From NCBI GenBank assembly GCA_034933245.1, contig JAYFNX010000015.1:33010-97009 (forward strand): a stretch of 64,000 bases of DNA, given 5' to 3'. The notes beneath the pieces are model-generated. The model did no database searches. It was not told where the DNA came from and saw nothing but the letters and a program-made list of their open reading frames with translations. The translations under genes were made by a program, and so were the position numbers. This document shows, piece after piece, positions 1-9,085 of this stretch; the first letter of the stretch is position 1; each line of letters opens with the position of its first letter. Source of the DNA: Pelethousia sp034933245. Lineage in GTDB: Bacteria; Bacillota; Clostridia; Christensenellales; CAG-138.

Positions 1-1395
1 CCTGTAATAATGGAAAACCGAGCAGGGATCCTGAATCTGATTCTCCACATTGATGGTAAGATAGTTGGGATTTACACGAATCCAGGGTTCGCCCGCCGTA
101 AACCCCGCATTTGGCTTGGCGCTCCATTGCATGGGCGTTCGCGCGTTATCCCGGCCGATCACCTGCAGGCAGCGCAGCATCTCCGCCTCCGTCAAAAGGC
201 CGCCCTCCGTATATTCCGCAAAAGCATCGATGCTTTCCCGGTCCCGGTAATCCGAAAGGTGCTGGAAATAAGCGTTGGTCATGCCCAGCTCCTCCCCCTG
301 GAAAATATAAGGCGTACCTTGCAGCATGTGCAGGCAAGTGCCCAGCATCTTGGCGCACACCGCCCGGTATAAGGGCCCGTCGTTGCCGAACCGAGATACG
401 GGCCGGGGCTGATCGTGGTTGCTCCAATACAACCCATTCCAGCCTATGCCCGCCAGGCCCGTTTGCCAGCTGTTGAATATCCGGCGCAATTCAGGAAAAG
501 GGAAGGGCCTGTCCGTCCACTTATCCGCCAGGCGCGGCCCGCCGTCCACGTGCATGAACTGAAAGATCATGCTCAACTCGCCCCGTTCCTCGCCCGTATA
601 GCGTCTGCCGTCCTCCACGCTCACATGGCTGGTTTCTCCCACGCTAAGCATATCGTATGGCCGGAACACGCGGCTGTTCAATTCCCGCATATACGCATGA
701 ATGCGGGGGCCATTGTACATATAGGGGAAGCCGTTTCCATAGAGGGCGCCCATTTCGCCGTCTAAAAAGCGCTGATCCTTGGAAATCATGTTGATGCCGT
801 CCAGCCGGAAGCCGTCAATTCCCTTTTCCCGCCACCAGAGCATGATGTCGAAAACCGCTTCTCGAACAGCCGGATTCTCCCAATTCAGATCCGGCTGTTC
901 TGGCAGAAAACTATGCATATAATATTGGCCCGTAGCCGCATCCGGCGTCCAGGCAGGGCCTGAAAAGATGGAGCCCCAGTTGGTGGGTGGGCCTCCATTT
1001 TTCCCATCCCGCCAGATATAAAAATCACGGTAAGGATTATCCCGGCTGGCTCTGCTCTGAAGAAACCACGGATGTTCCGAGGAGGTATGGTTGGCCACAA
1101 TATCCATCATCATGCGCATGTTGGCGCCGTGGGCGGCGGCGATAAGCCGCTCCAGATCCTCCATGGTCCCAAAAACAGGATCGATGGCTTTGTAATCCGA
1201 AATATCGTAGCCGTTATCCCGGCCGGGAGAAACATACACAGGGCAAAGCCAAAGCACATTTACGCCCAGCAATTTAAGATAGGGGAGCCTTGCCAAAACG
1301 CCGGGTAAATCCCCCACGCCGTCCCCATTGCTATCGTAAAAGCTGCGGGGGTAGATCTGGTACACCACGGCCTCTTTCCACCAGGGGCTCTGCAT
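1..1395 (-). CDS. GH13 alpha-glucosidase / oligo-1,6-glucosidase, C-terminus cut by window edge
   Basis: An open frame runs from an ATG at 1395 to the left edge with no stop, giving 465 residues of a protein that is usually about 550. It opens with the family's WWKEAVVYQIYPRSF start. The three GH13 carboxylates are visible: the nucleophile Asp in GFRLDG (about residue 199), the acid/base Glu in SVGETS (about 253) and the stabilising Asp in WSNHDQP (about 327). The family hydrolyses terminal alpha-1,6 or alpha-1,4 glucosidic bonds of short cytoplasmic oligosaccharides. The gene sits just after the lacI terminator, downstream of a sugar ABC importer, so it probably feeds on imported sugars. Exact linkage specificity cannot be read from the sequence. 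No strong ribosome binding site is obvious. Confidence 0.9.
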   Translation of the reverse strand, partial: MQSPWWKEAVVYQIYPRSFYDSNGDGVGDLPGVLARLPYLKLLGVNVLWLCPVYVSPGRDNGYDISDYKAIDPVFGTMEDLERLIAAAHGANMRMMMDIVANHTSSEHPWFLQSRASRDNPYRDFYIWRDGKNGGPPTNWGSIFSGPAWTPDAATGQYYMHSFLPEQPDLNWENPAVREAVFDIMLWWREKGIDGFRLDGINMISKDQRFLDGEMGALYGNGFPYMYNGPRIHAYMRELNSRVFRPYDMLSVGETSHVSVEDGRRYTGEERGELSMIFQFMHVDGGPRLADKWTDRPFPFPELRRIFNSWQTGLAGIGWNGLYWSNHDQPRPVSRFGNDGPLYRAVCAKMLGTCLHMLQGTPYIFQGEELGMTNAYFQHLSDYRDRESIDAFAEYTEGGLLTEAEMLRCLQVIGRDNARTPMQWSAKPNAGFTAGEPWIRVNPNYLTINVENQIQDPCSVFHYYR

Positions 1396-1442
1396 TTTCA
1401 AAAGCAATCCTTTCCGGGCCCGTCCTTTGGACAAGGTCCTAT

Positions 1443-1482
1443 AAAAAGGCCGCGGGGCGGGGCCGCGCCCGGCCCTGCGGCC
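1443..1482 (-). terminator. rho-independent terminator after lacI
   Basis: Read on the minus strand, GGCCGC (1482-1477) pairs with GCGGCC (1453-1448) around a very GC-rich loop that can fold further, followed by TTTTTAT. It lies 20 bases past the lacI stop and separates the mgl-lacI transcript from the glucosidase gene. Confidence 0.75.
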
Positions 1483-1502
1483 TGCTATCCTTGCGCATCT
1501 TC

Positions 1503-2522
1503 TTACCGGGGCGGCGCCGTTGTGCCACCTGCCACCAGGCTTACCGGCAGACGGATAATGCTACCCTCAACATCCTCCTTGGCGATGAGCCGCATAAGCA
1601 TATCAAAGGCAAGCCGCGCCTTCTGCGTTGGATTTTGATGTATGGTGGTCAATCTCGGCCGCAGGTTCTGGCTAAGGATATTGTCATCAAACCCGGCGAT
1701 GGAGATGTCTTCCGGAATGCGGAATCCATGGTCATACAGATAGTCAAACCCCCGCATGGCATAATAGTCCGATGCGAAAAACAGAGCGGAAAAGCGATCC
1801 CTTGGCTCCAATGCCGGGGCGAGGCTTTTATTATACGCCGTCCAGCCCGGCCGGAGCATAATATAGGTTTTCTCTTCGCTGTAAGGCAGGTTCGCCGCTT
1901 CCATGGCCTCGCAATAACCTAGCCAGCGCATCCAATCGTTACCGATTTGGTTATCCGAAAGAAAGGCGATTCGCTTATGCCCCAGGGAGATCAGATATTC
2001 CGTCATGATCCGCCCCCCCGTTTGATCTTCCAAGCCAATGTTGGAATAAGGAATTCCCACATCGCCGAAATAGCAATCCACAAAAACCATGGGCTTGGGT
2101 GTTTGGGCACGGATCTGCTTGTAATCCTGGGCATGGAACCCCGAAAGGATCAGGCCCTCCACGTTCCATGTTTTCATCAGGCGAACGATATCCCCCACGT
2201 TGGGCGCTACATATTGCATCATATAGTAGCCCGCTTCCCGGATACTCGCCTCCAGTGCTCCCATCAGCTCGCCCGCGAAAGGATCCTGGAGGGCGTTCAG
2301 CTCCTTTTCCGGGTTAAACTTGAGCACCACGCCAATGATCTTCGAGCTTTTTTGGGCCAGCGCCCTGGCGCTCATGTTAGGAATATAATTGTATTCGCGA
2401 ACGGCCCGCTGCACCATTTCAATGGTTGCCTGGGAGACCTCTCCGGTCTTCCCGTGAATAACATTCGATATGGTGGTTGTACTCACGCCCAGCTTATCCG
2501 CCAGTTCCTTAATCGTGATCAT
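1503..2522 (-). CDS. LacI-family transcriptional regulator
   Basis: This 339-residue protein has the full LacI/GalR layout. An N-terminal helix-turn-helix (ITIKELADKLGVSTTTISNV, residues 2-21) and hinge (YIPNMSARALAQK, about 46-58) are followed by a periplasmic-binding-protein-like sensor domain from about residue 60 (KIIGVVLKF) to the end. The family represses or activates sugar genes and is released or recruited by a sugar ligand. It is the last gene of the mglB-mglA-mglC-lacI run, 30 bases after mglC, so it very likely controls this importer, with a galactoside-like ligand inferred from the neighbours. A candidate operator lies upstream of mglB. The Shine-Dalgarno is weak (GGGAATGAACGGCT before ATG). 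Confidence 0.9.
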   Translation of the reverse strand: MITIKELADKLGVSTTTISNVIHGKTGEVSQATIEMVQRAVREYNYIPNMSARALAQKSSKIIGVVLKFNPEKELNALQDPFAGELMGALEASIREAGYYMMQYVAPNVGDIVRLMKTWNVEGLILSGFHAQDYKQIRAQTPKPMVFVDCYFGDVGIPYSNIGLEDQTGGRIMTEYLISLGHKRIAFLSDNQIGNDWMRWLGYCEAMEAANLPYSEEKTYIMLRPGWTAYNKSLAPALEPRDRFSALFFASDYYAMRGFDYLYDHGFRIPEDISIAGFDDNILSQNLRPRLTTIHQNPTQKARLAFDMLMRLIAKEDVEGSIIRLPVSLVAGGTTAPPR

Positions 2523-2552
2523 AGCCGTTCATTCCCATCTTTTCTTCCGTTT

Positions 2553-3563
2553 TTATTTTTTCGCCACGTACTTGCGAATATCCAGCGAAACAGCCATGAT
2601 GATAACCATGCCCTGCACAATATAGGTATAGTCCGAGGGCACGCCCATGAACTGCATCGCTATTTTCAGAAGCTCAAATACCAGCACGCCAATGAGCATG
2701 CCGGAGATGCGGCCCACACCACCATTGGTGGAAACGCCGCCAATGGTACACCCGGCGATGGCTTCCAGTTCATAGCCCATGCCCAGGTTTACGGAAGCGC
2801 CGCCGCTCTTTGCGCCGTAAAGGAAGCCTGCAATGCCATAAAGGCAGGCCGCCGTGGTATAAATGATGATCTTGGTGACGGTGGTGTTGATGCCCGCCAC
2901 CTCGGCGGAGCTTTCATTCCCGCCGATGGCATACATATATTTGCCGTGGGGCGTTTTATTATAAACGAACCACATGATCGCGCCCAGGATCAATGCGATG
3001 ATGCCCAAATAGGGCAGGAATTGAATGCCGAACAGATCGCCGGAGGAAATTCTGGTATAATCCGCCCGCAGGCCGCCAATGGGCTGAGCCCCCGTATAGA
3101 CCAGGCAGACGCCGTATACAATGGTCTGCATGCCCAGTGTGGCGATAAAGGGAGGCACATGCAGCTTGGAAACGACCAAGCCGTTCATCACGCCAAACAC
3201 CATGCATACGGCCACCACCCCCAAGAACACCCAGATGATGGGCAGCTCGCCGATGTTGGGATAAACCTTGCTTGAATAATCGCCCCGCTGCATGAAGGTA
3301 GCGGATAGGCAGGCGGCCAGGCCCACCATGCGTCCTGCGGAAAGGTCCGTCCCCTTGGTGATGAGGCAACCGGAAACGCCCAAAGCAATAATAAAACGGG
3401 CGGCGGTGTTAGAGATGAGGTTCTTGGCGTTGTAGGCCGACAAGAAATTTGGCCGCATGATGCTCACCGCTACGGCGGCAACCAGCATCATGATGATGAC
3501 CGCATTGTTGAGCAGGAATTCGCTCACCCGCTTGCCGGTTAGCTTGCTATTGTCGATCTGCAT
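2553..3563 (-). CDS. mglC: galactose/methyl-galactoside-type ABC permease MglC
   Basis: This 336-residue, very hydrophobic protein belongs to the ribose/xylose/galactose permease family (BPD_transp_2) and forms the membrane channel of the importer. Typical stretches are SNTAARFIIALGVSGCLITKGTDLSAGRMVGL (about 50-81) and the GYELEAIAGCTIGGVSTNGGVG block (about 262-283) near the ATPase-coupling helix. The start has an excellent ribosome binding site (AAAGGAGGACAACA before ATG). It follows mglA by 12 bases and precedes lacI. The MglC assignment rather than RbsC rests on overall resemblance and on the galactose-type binding protein upstream. Confidence 0.88.
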   Translation of the reverse strand: MQIDNSKLTGKRVSEFLLNNAVIIMMLVAAVAVSIMRPNFLSAYNAKNLISNTAARFIIALGVSGCLITKGTDLSAGRMVGLAACLSATFMQRGDYSSKVYPNIGELPIIWVFLGVVAVCMVFGVMNGLVVSKLHVPPFIATLGMQTIVYGVCLVYTGAQPIGGLRADYTRISSGDLFGIQFLPYLGIIALILGAIMWFVYNKTPHGKYMYAIGGNESSAEVAGINTTVTKIIIYTTAACLYGIAGFLYGAKSGGASVNLGMGYELEAIAGCTIGGVSTNGGVGRISGMLIGVLVFELLKIAMQFMGVPSDYTYIVQGMVIIMAVSLDIRKYVAKK

Positions 3564-3575
3564 TGTTGTCCTCCT

Positions 3576-5081
3576 TTAAGATTCAAAGCGCGTAGCCAGT
3601 TCCATGATCTGTTCCTGGTTCATATCCTCGCCTTCGACAAAGCCGGTCACCCGGCCGTCGCACATAACCATGATGCGATCCGCCATGCCGATGAGTTCCG
3701 GCATTTCCGAACTGATCATAATGATGCTTTTGCCCTGCTTTGCAAGGTCGGCAATGATACAATAGATCTCATATTTAGCCCCCACATCAATGCCGCGGGT
3801 AGGCTCATCCATTATGAGCACATCCGGATCGTTGGCCAGCCAGCGGCTGATGATGACCTTTTGTTGGTTTCCGCCTGACAGGGATTGGATGGGTGTCTTA
3901 TCGCTGGGGGTTTTGATGCTCAGCTTCTGGATGTTTTGGCGCACGAGCTCAGAGATGCGCTTATCATCCAGCATAATGTGGTATTTCAGGTATTGGGAAA
4001 GAGATGCCACGGCTACGTTGTCGCTCACGGATAGCACGCCGAAGATGCCCGTGGCCCGGCGATCCTCCGTCATCATGGCAATCCCCTGGTTGATTGCTTC
4101 CTTGGGCCGGGCAATGCGAATTTGTTTCCCCAGATATTCCACGCTGCCTTCCGTGATGGCGCGCAAGCCGAAGATTCCCTCCATCAGTTCCGTTCGTTGG
4201 GCGCCTACCAGGCCGCTTACGCCCAGGATTTCTCCCTTGCGAAGCTCAAAGCTCACATGCCGGAAGGATTTTGGGTTAATGGAGGTGTAATCCTCCACTT
4301 TGAAAATCACGTCTGCGGGCACGTTTTCTTTATGGGGATACAGGTTTGTAAGTTCCCGCCCCACCATCCTGGTGATGATAAGATCGGTTGTCAGCTCTCC
4401 TGCCGGCCAGGTGCCGATGTATTTTCCGTCTCGCATGATGGTGACTTCGTCCGAAATGCGGAGAATTTCATCCATCTTGTGAGAAATGTATATGATGGCG
4501 CAGCCTTGTTCTCGTAAGTTGTTAATAATTCTGAAAAGGGTATTCACCTCGTTCTGTGTAAGGGAGGAGGTTGGTTCATCCATAATGACAATTTTCGCAT
4601 CGGCGGAAACGGCTTTCGCGATCTCCACCAGCTGCATTTGGGATACGGACAGGGTGCCGAGCTTGGCTTTCGGGTCAAAATTCAGGCCCAAGCCTTGAAG
4701 GAGCCGCTCCGTATTCCGGTGCATCTGGGTATGATCTACCATGGCCCCCCCCCATTTCGTGGGATAGCGTCCACAATAGATGTTTTCCGCTATAGACCTT
4801 TCGGGAATGGGCTGCAGTTCCTGATGCACCATGGCGATGCCCTTTTGCAGCGCATCAAACGGGTTCACAATATGAATAGGACGGTCCTCATAGAAAATTT
4901 CACCCGCATCCATTTTATATACGCCGAACAGGCATTTCATCAGGGTAGATTTTCCGGCGCCATTTTCGCCCATAAGCGCGTGCACTGTGCCGGCCCGCAG
5001 CTTGAGCGAAACATCATCCAGCGCCTTCACGCCTGGGAATGACTTACAAATTCCCTTCATTTCCAGCAGATATTCCGACAT
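3576..5081 (-). CDS. mglA: sugar ABC transporter ATP-binding protein MglA
   Basis: This 501-residue protein has two fused ABC ATPase halves, as usual for the MglA/RbsA family. The N-terminal half carries Walker A GENGAGKST (about 39-47), a degenerate signature LSVSQMQ and Walker B IVIMDEPTSSL. The C-terminal half has a degenerate Walker A region (VSGLVGAQRTE), a good signature LSGGNQQK and Walker B VLIMDEPTRGIDVGAKYEIY. This asymmetry is normal for the family. It energises sugar uptake through MglC. A good ribosome binding site (AAGGGGGCAAC) precedes ATG at 5081. A strong hairpin separates it from mglB. Confidence 0.92.
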   Translation of the reverse strand: MSEYLLEMKGICKSFPGVKALDDVSLKLRAGTVHALMGENGAGKSTLMKCLFGVYKMDAGEIFYEDRPIHIVNPFDALQKGIAMVHQELQPIPERSIAENIYCGRYPTKWGGAMVDHTQMHRNTERLLQGLGLNFDPKAKLGTLSVSQMQLVEIAKAVSADAKIVIMDEPTSSLTQNEVNTLFRIINNLREQGCAIIYISHKMDEILRISDEVTIMRDGKYIGTWPAGELTTDLIITRMVGRELTNLYPHKENVPADVIFKVEDYTSINPKSFRHVSFELRKGEILGVSGLVGAQRTELMEGIFGLRAITEGSVEYLGKQIRIARPKEAINQGIAMMTEDRRATGIFGVLSVSDNVAVASLSQYLKYHIMLDDKRISELVRQNIQKLSIKTPSDKTPIQSLSGGNQQKVIISRWLANDPDVLIMDEPTRGIDVGAKYEIYCIIADLAKQGKSIIMISSEMPELIGMADRIMVMCDGRVTGFVEGEDMNQEQIMELATRFES

Positions 5082-5141
5082 GTTGCCCCCTTATTTTTCC
5101 TGTCTCGCCAATCTTTTGAGAACCCCGCCTGGGTTAATTGC

Positions 5142-5177
5142 AAGAATTGCGTGCGAGCAAGCCCGCACGCAATTCTT
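5142..5177 (-). terminator. strong hairpin between mglB and mglA
   Basis: A perfect 14-bp inverted repeat (5142-5155 and 5164-5177) encloses an 8-nt loop, 16 bases past the mglB stop. On the minus strand it is followed by GCAATTAACC, not a U-run, so it looks more like a processing or mRNA-stabilising hairpin than a full terminator. It would let the binding protein be made in excess over MglA and MglC. Confidence 0.7.
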
Positions 5178-5193
5178 TTGTTCCAGCGTTTGG

Positions 5194-6264
5194 TTATTTG
5201 GTGATCTTCTGATAATCGACGATCACATAGTTGGAGCCATCGGCAGCGGCACCCACAAGCTCGCCGTTAAGATACTTCATAGCGGCATCCACAGCGGCAT
5301 GGCTCTGGCCGATATGGTCGTTAAGCACGGTACCGGTCATGGTGCCAGCCTCAACCATCTCTACGCATTCAGCCAGCGCATCCACGCCTACCAGATAGAT
5401 ATTCTCGCCAACCGTGCGGCCGGCGGAGGTAATAGCCTGGGCCGCGCCCAACGCCATCGCATCGTTATTGCAGAAGATAACATCCACTTTATCGCCGAAC
5501 TGGCTCAGAGCATTGGCGGCAAGCTCCTGGCCCTTTTCCTGTGCCCAGTCGCCGCGCTGTTTGAACAGCTCTTCAACCTCAATGCCGGCATCCGTCAGGG
5601 CTTTGATGGAGAACTCGGTGCGATACTGTGCATCCACATTCTCCGGGTCACCCATGATCATAACATAGCGTACAACGCCATCGCCGTCCACATCGCCCTT
5701 GTTCGGCAGCGCAGCAATGATTTCGCCCTGGTAGGTGCCGCTCTGGCGAGCATCAGCGCCTACGTAGCAGAGCTTATCCCAAGCCTGCATATCGGCAGCC
5801 TCGGGCTCCCGGTTAATATATACGACGGGCACATCCGCAGCCTTGCACTTCTCGGTGATGGTAGCGGCGGAAGAGGACTGCACCAGGTTCACGATGAGCA
5901 CATCCACACCCTGGGCCAGGAAGGTATCTACCTGGTTGGTCTGCTCGGCCATATCGCCCTTGCCGTCCACAATGGTTACATCGTATTTAACAGCGTCGGT
6001 TTCCAGGGACTTGAAGTAGCTCTCGATCTCCTCGCGATAGAGGGTCATAAAGTTATCGTCGAACTTATAGATGCACACGCCAACTTTGAAGGTCTTCGCT
6101 TCGGCAGCAGGCTCGGCGGCGGGCTCGGCAGCGGGCTCGGCAGCGGGCTCGGCTGCGGGCTCAGCGGCGGCAGGCTCGGCTGCAGGTGCGGCAGGGGTCC
6201 CCGCGCACGCTACGCAAGTCAGAGCCATCATGGCTACCAGAATCAATGCAATCAGCTTTTTCAT
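5194..6264 (-). CDS. mglB: galactose-type sugar-binding lipoprotein MglB
   Basis: This 356-residue extracytoplasmic solute-binding protein begins with a lipoprotein signal (MKKLIALILVAMMALTCVAC, cleavage expected before the Cys at residue 20). A long low-complexity Ala-Glu-Pro linker (about residues 25-54, repeated AEPA units) leads into a Peripla_BP_4 domain (FKVGVCIYKFDDNFMTLYREE onward). NKGDVDGDGVVRYVMIMG (about 189-206) and the galactose-family block AGIEVEELFKQRGDWAQEKGQE (about 229-250) support an MglB-type protein. It captures sugar outside the membrane for MglAC. The ribosome binding site is strong (GAAGGAGGAAATAACATACC). Highest expression in the operon is likely, as it is first and followed by a protective hairpin. 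Confidence 0.88.
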   Translation of the reverse strand: MKKLIALILVAMMALTCVACAGTPAAPAAEPAAAEPAAEPAAEPAAEPAAEPAAEAKTFKVGVCIYKFDDNFMTLYREEIESYFKSLETDAVKYDVTIVDGKGDMAEQTNQVDTFLAQGVDVLIVNLVQSSSAATITEKCKAADVPVVYINREPEAADMQAWDKLCYVGADARQSGTYQGEIIAALPNKGDVDGDGVVRYVMIMGDPENVDAQYRTEFSIKALTDAGIEVEELFKQRGDWAQEKGQELAANALSQFGDKVDVIFCNNDAMALGAAQAITSAGRTVGENIYLVGVDALAECVEMVEAGTMTGTVLNDHIGQSHAAVDAAMKYLNGELVGAAADGSNYVIVDYQKITK

Positions 6265-6291
6265 GGTATGTTATTTCCTCCTTCAGAATTT

Positions 6292-6311
6292 AGAGCGTTT
6301 CAAAGCGCTCT
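6292..6311. promoter_or_regulatory. candidate LacI-family operator upstream of mglB
   Basis: AGAGCG and CGCTCT form a 6-bp inverted repeat across 20 bases, with an inner AAAGCGCTCTT core resembling CG-centred LacI-family operators. It lies 28 bases upstream of the mglB start and directly beside a TATAAA (minus strand, 6316-6311) that could be a -10 box. The lacI gene at the end of the operon makes a LacI-type site plausible. The assignment is inference. Confidence 0.45.
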
Positions 6312-6501
6312 TTATATTCCCGGCGCGGTCTCCCGCACCAAGCTTGTAAAAACAACCGAAGTTGTTTTTCATCTTGCGTTATCTTCTGATTCTGGGAAAG
6401 TCGGGCGCACCCTGAACAGGCGCAGATTAATCATGGTATTTGTGAATTTACACACAGCTTTTTCTGATGTTGGTATCATAGCACACATCTGAATCCTTTG
6501 C

Positions 6502-6525
6502 AATACCTTTTGCGCATAAGGTATT
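6502..6525. promoter_or_regulatory. 24-bp near-perfect palindrome upstream of mglB
   Basis: AATACCTT (6502-6509) mirrors AAGGTATT (6518-6525) around a palindromic TGCGCA core (6511-6516), with a single T/T mismatched pair at 6510 and 6517. This is a long, nearly perfect dyad in an AT-rich gene-free region about 240 bases upstream of mglB. It is more like a protein-binding operator than a terminator because no U-run follows. Confidence 0.5.
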
Positions 6526-7395
6526 GATTTTATCGCACTTTTTTATTATGTTTCGTCGTCTGCTGTCGGATAATCTAGCATAATTTTCTTTGTCATTGGG
6601 AACAAGCGTGTGTTTTTCCTCTGCTGTCATTCGCTAATATTCTGTAATTTATTATCCGCGCAAAGTCAATCCCCACGCCTTATAAATTGCCTGTGTGTGC
6701 GAAGGAAGCGAGGGTGGGAGCACACGACATCCTCCTAAGCAGTTGCCGTTGGTATCCATATGTCTGCCGCAGCATTTGAAATTGCGGCGCATTATTTTTT
6801 TGTTATATTATTATAGAATTTGTGTTATTATTTTATTTTTTATCGAATATCCTTGTGTTATCCTCGTGAAAATATAGAATTGCTATGTAAAATTTTTCTA
6901 TAAAAAATCGCCTTATTTACCAATGATTATAATTGCATTGAAAACCGTAATTGTTTTCATAATGAAAGAAAAGGCTTCCTTCTACACGAACGCGGATGAT
7001 ATTCGCCTATCAAACCATGCTTTTGTCCAGCATATTAAAAAAATACCTTTTTTGAAAGAATCCAGGATCAAAATAGCATTAGCAAAACAATCTTCTCTCC
7101 TTGTCTTTTATGATAGGGTTACAAAAATTTCTTTACAATAACCATCAATAAAACCAAGCAGCCAAGCCGCGCGTCATTTTTTCGTCCCAGAAAGAAGCGC
7201 TTTCGCCCAAGCACGCTTGCCGGGGTGCGCTGTACAAAAAATTGCGGGTATAACGAAAGGCAGATAGCAGGAATAAAAAAATGGTTTTGGTTAGCTGGGG
7301 ATTACAGCGCGTATGCTAGTTCTACCGCGGCAATGGTGCGAGCAGGCGGCGAATAGGGCGGCTTAACCAGAACGAACCCCGCCGCATATAACAAC

Positions 7396-7435
7396 CGTCC
7401 CGCAAGGCGGCACTTTAATACAGCCATGCGGGACG
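7396..7435 (-). terminator. hairpin downstream of the dipeptidase gene
   Basis: CGTCCCGCA (7396-7404) pairs perfectly with TGCGGGACG (7427-7435). On the minus strand it lies 46 bases past the dipeptidase stop and is followed by GTTGTTAT, a poor but U-containing tail, so it is a probable weak terminator. Confidence 0.5.
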
Positions 7436-7481
7436 ATATCCGGTACCCATGTTTTCTGCCTCTTTGTAGCGGCGCAAAGGT

Positions 7482-8849
7482 TTATTTTGCGGCTAATGCG
7501 ATGATTGCTTCCGCATACATTTTGGTATCCTCCAGCAAATCATCGATATGGATAGATTCACCCGCCATGTGTACGCAGTTAACGCGGTTTTCCCGTTCCG
7601 GGCCGAAAGCCACGGCATTGGTAAGATGGCGGGCATAGGTGCCGCCGCCAATGCGCAACGGCGGCGTATGGGAACCTGTCCGTGCGGCATAAATTTTCAT
7701 AAGCGTACGCACAAGTTCCGCGTCCTCCGGCAAATAATAGCCCTCGGAAAAGCGGTAGTCCGCCCGCCGGGCCAGGTGGAAGGCCAAATCCAGCTTTTCC
7801 AGGATCATCTTTTCGCCCACGGAGAAAGGCGCGCGGATATCCACGGAGAAGGAGGCCCCCTCGCTATTCCAATCCATCAAGCCAAGGTTAAACGTGAGCG
7901 CGCCAGACTCGTCTTTTGCTTGGAGGCCCAGGGATGCGCCGTCATACTCCATGCCCAGGGCGCCGGCCAACATGGATACCACCTGTTTGTCTACACCAGT
8001 AAGGGGCAATTGGTTTACCAGCAGCAGCAGTCCCTGCAGGGCGTTATGCCCTAACTCCGGCGTAGAAGCATGGGCTGCTTCGCCGGTGGCGGTAATCTTT
8101 GTGCCGCTTTCCGTTTTTTCTGCAGCAAATGTGACCCCCGGGATTGGGCCGCAAGCCTCCATCGCCTTTTGTACGGCCGCTTCGTCAAATGGCAGGGTCG
8201 CCACGGCCAAGGCCGGCACCGCATTAACCACGGTGCCCGCACGCAGGGTTATTTTTGAAGGAAACGCCACAGTATAGCGGGCGTGGAAGATGTTCTTTTC
8301 GGAATTCACCAACGGATAAGAAGCGTCCGGTGAAAACGCTAACGAAGGCATCTCTGCATGCTCCGTATAATGGTGCAGGCACCGCATGTTTTTTTCCTCA
8401 TCGCAGCCGAAAATCAAGCGCACACGGCGGCGAAAATCGTAACCGGCCGCCTTAACGGCAGCCAGCGCAAACACGCTGGCCACGGCCGGTCCCTTATCGT
8501 CCAGCGCACCGCGGCCTACGATTTTCCCGTCCACGATTTCGCCTCCAAAGGGATCGTGGCGCCATCCGCTGTCAGCCGGCACCACATCCAGGTGAGACAA
8601 AATCCCCAGCATTTCCTCACCCTCGCCGCATTCCGCATAGCCTATATAGCCTTCCATGTCCTGGGTATCCATGCCGAATCCTCCACAAATATCCAGCATG
8701 CAGGCCAGCGCATCATGGCAGGCAACGCCAAAAGGCGCCCCCGGCAAGGGCTTGCCATCGTCTATGCTCTTGTAGGAAATCAGCTTTTGCACTGCGGCTA
8801 TAAGTTCGTCGCGATGCCCGTCAATCCATAACTCGACCCGTGAATCCAT
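7482..8849 (-). CDS. pepV: PepV-like M20 dipeptidase (Xaa-His dipeptidase family)
   Basis: This is a di-zinc M20 metallopeptidase that cleaves dipeptides in the cytoplasm. Counting from the chosen start, the metal-site motif SHLDVVPA (about 85-92) and the bridging DDKGP (about 116-120, within GRGALDDKGPAV) are intact, as is the GCDEEKNM motif (about 147) that holds the catalytic Glu pair. A C-terminal GGGTYARHL supplies the last metal histidine. About 455 residues is the usual PepV length. I choose ATG at 8849 because GGAGA lies 8 bases upstream; an in-frame TTG at 8870 has no such site. Its position next to an oligopeptide importer suggests that it trims imported dipeptides, but it has its own upstream gap. 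Confidence 0.88.
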   Translation of the reverse strand: MDSRVELWIDGHRDELIAAVQKLISYKSIDDGKPLPGAPFGVACHDALACMLDICGGFGMDTQDMEGYIGYAECGEGEEMLGILSHLDVVPADSGWRHDPFGGEIVDGKIVGRGALDDKGPAVASVFALAAVKAAGYDFRRRVRLIFGCDEEKNMRCLHHYTEHAEMPSLAFSPDASYPLVNSEKNIFHARYTVAFPSKITLRAGTVVNAVPALAVATLPFDEAAVQKAMEACGPIPGVTFAAEKTESGTKITATGEAAHASTPELGHNALQGLLLLVNQLPLTGVDKQVVSMLAGALGMEYDGASLGLQAKDESGALTFNLGLMDWNSEGASFSVDIRAPFSVGEKMILEKLDLAFHLARRADYRFSEGYYLPEDAELVRTLMKIYAARTGSHTPPLRIGGGTYARHLTNAVAFGPERENRVNCVHMAGESIHIDDLLEDTKMYAEAIIALAAK

Positions 8850-9042
8850 TGCTCGCTCTCCTTTTACCAATACTCATGCACTGTTTACGACGCATTCGTA
8901 TGGTTTTCCTTCATCATAGCAGTAATATATCTTTATTATAACCTTTTAGCGCACAAATGCACGCCAATCCATCCTGGTTTTCTCTTTCAGGCAACATGTA
9001 TCGTGCCAAGTTTATCTTTTTTATTGCTTGAGAAAACGAAAG

Positions 9043-9070
9043 GGGATATGCGCAAAGTCGCGCATATCCC
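9043..9070 (-). terminator. rho-independent terminator ending the DUF1177-opp operon
   Basis: An 11-bp perfect stem (9043-9053 with 9060-9070) lies 15 bases past the stop of the last DUF917 gene. On the minus strand it is followed by CTTTCGTTTTC, giving a U-rich tail. The stem can extend by two more pairs. Confidence 0.75.
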
Positions 9071-9085
9071 TTCGCTCTTTTCTAA

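Larger units (their letters stand above)
6265..7481. other. 1.2 kb gene-poor, AT-rich intergenic stretch
   Basis: Apart from the mglB leader, the palindrome and the dipeptidase hairpin, I see no supported gene here. A 60-codon minus frame (6630-6448) overlaps the palindrome and lacks family resemblance, so I leave it out. The section 6780-7140 is strikingly AT-rich compared with its surroundings. Confidence 0.6.

Noticed and set aside
1947..3275. Long plus-strand frame of 442 codons opposite lacI-mglC
   Set aside because: Antisense shadow with His-rich, low-quality translation; both opposite genes have full domain matches and ribosome binding sites.
4987..6492. Long plus-strand frame of 501 codons opposite mglA-mglB
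   Set aside because: It is the antisense shadow of mglB, including a Gly-rich stretch mirroring the AEPA repeats; the minus-strand genes are unambiguous.
6448..6630. Minus-strand 60-codon frame in the mglB upstream region
   Set aside because: It overlaps the 24-bp palindrome, has no clear ribosome binding site and no recognisable family; the region is better explained as regulatory.
6923..7141. Plus-strand 72-codon frame in AT-rich sequence
   Set aside because: Composition-driven open frame, Lys/Ile-rich with no ribosome binding site or family features.
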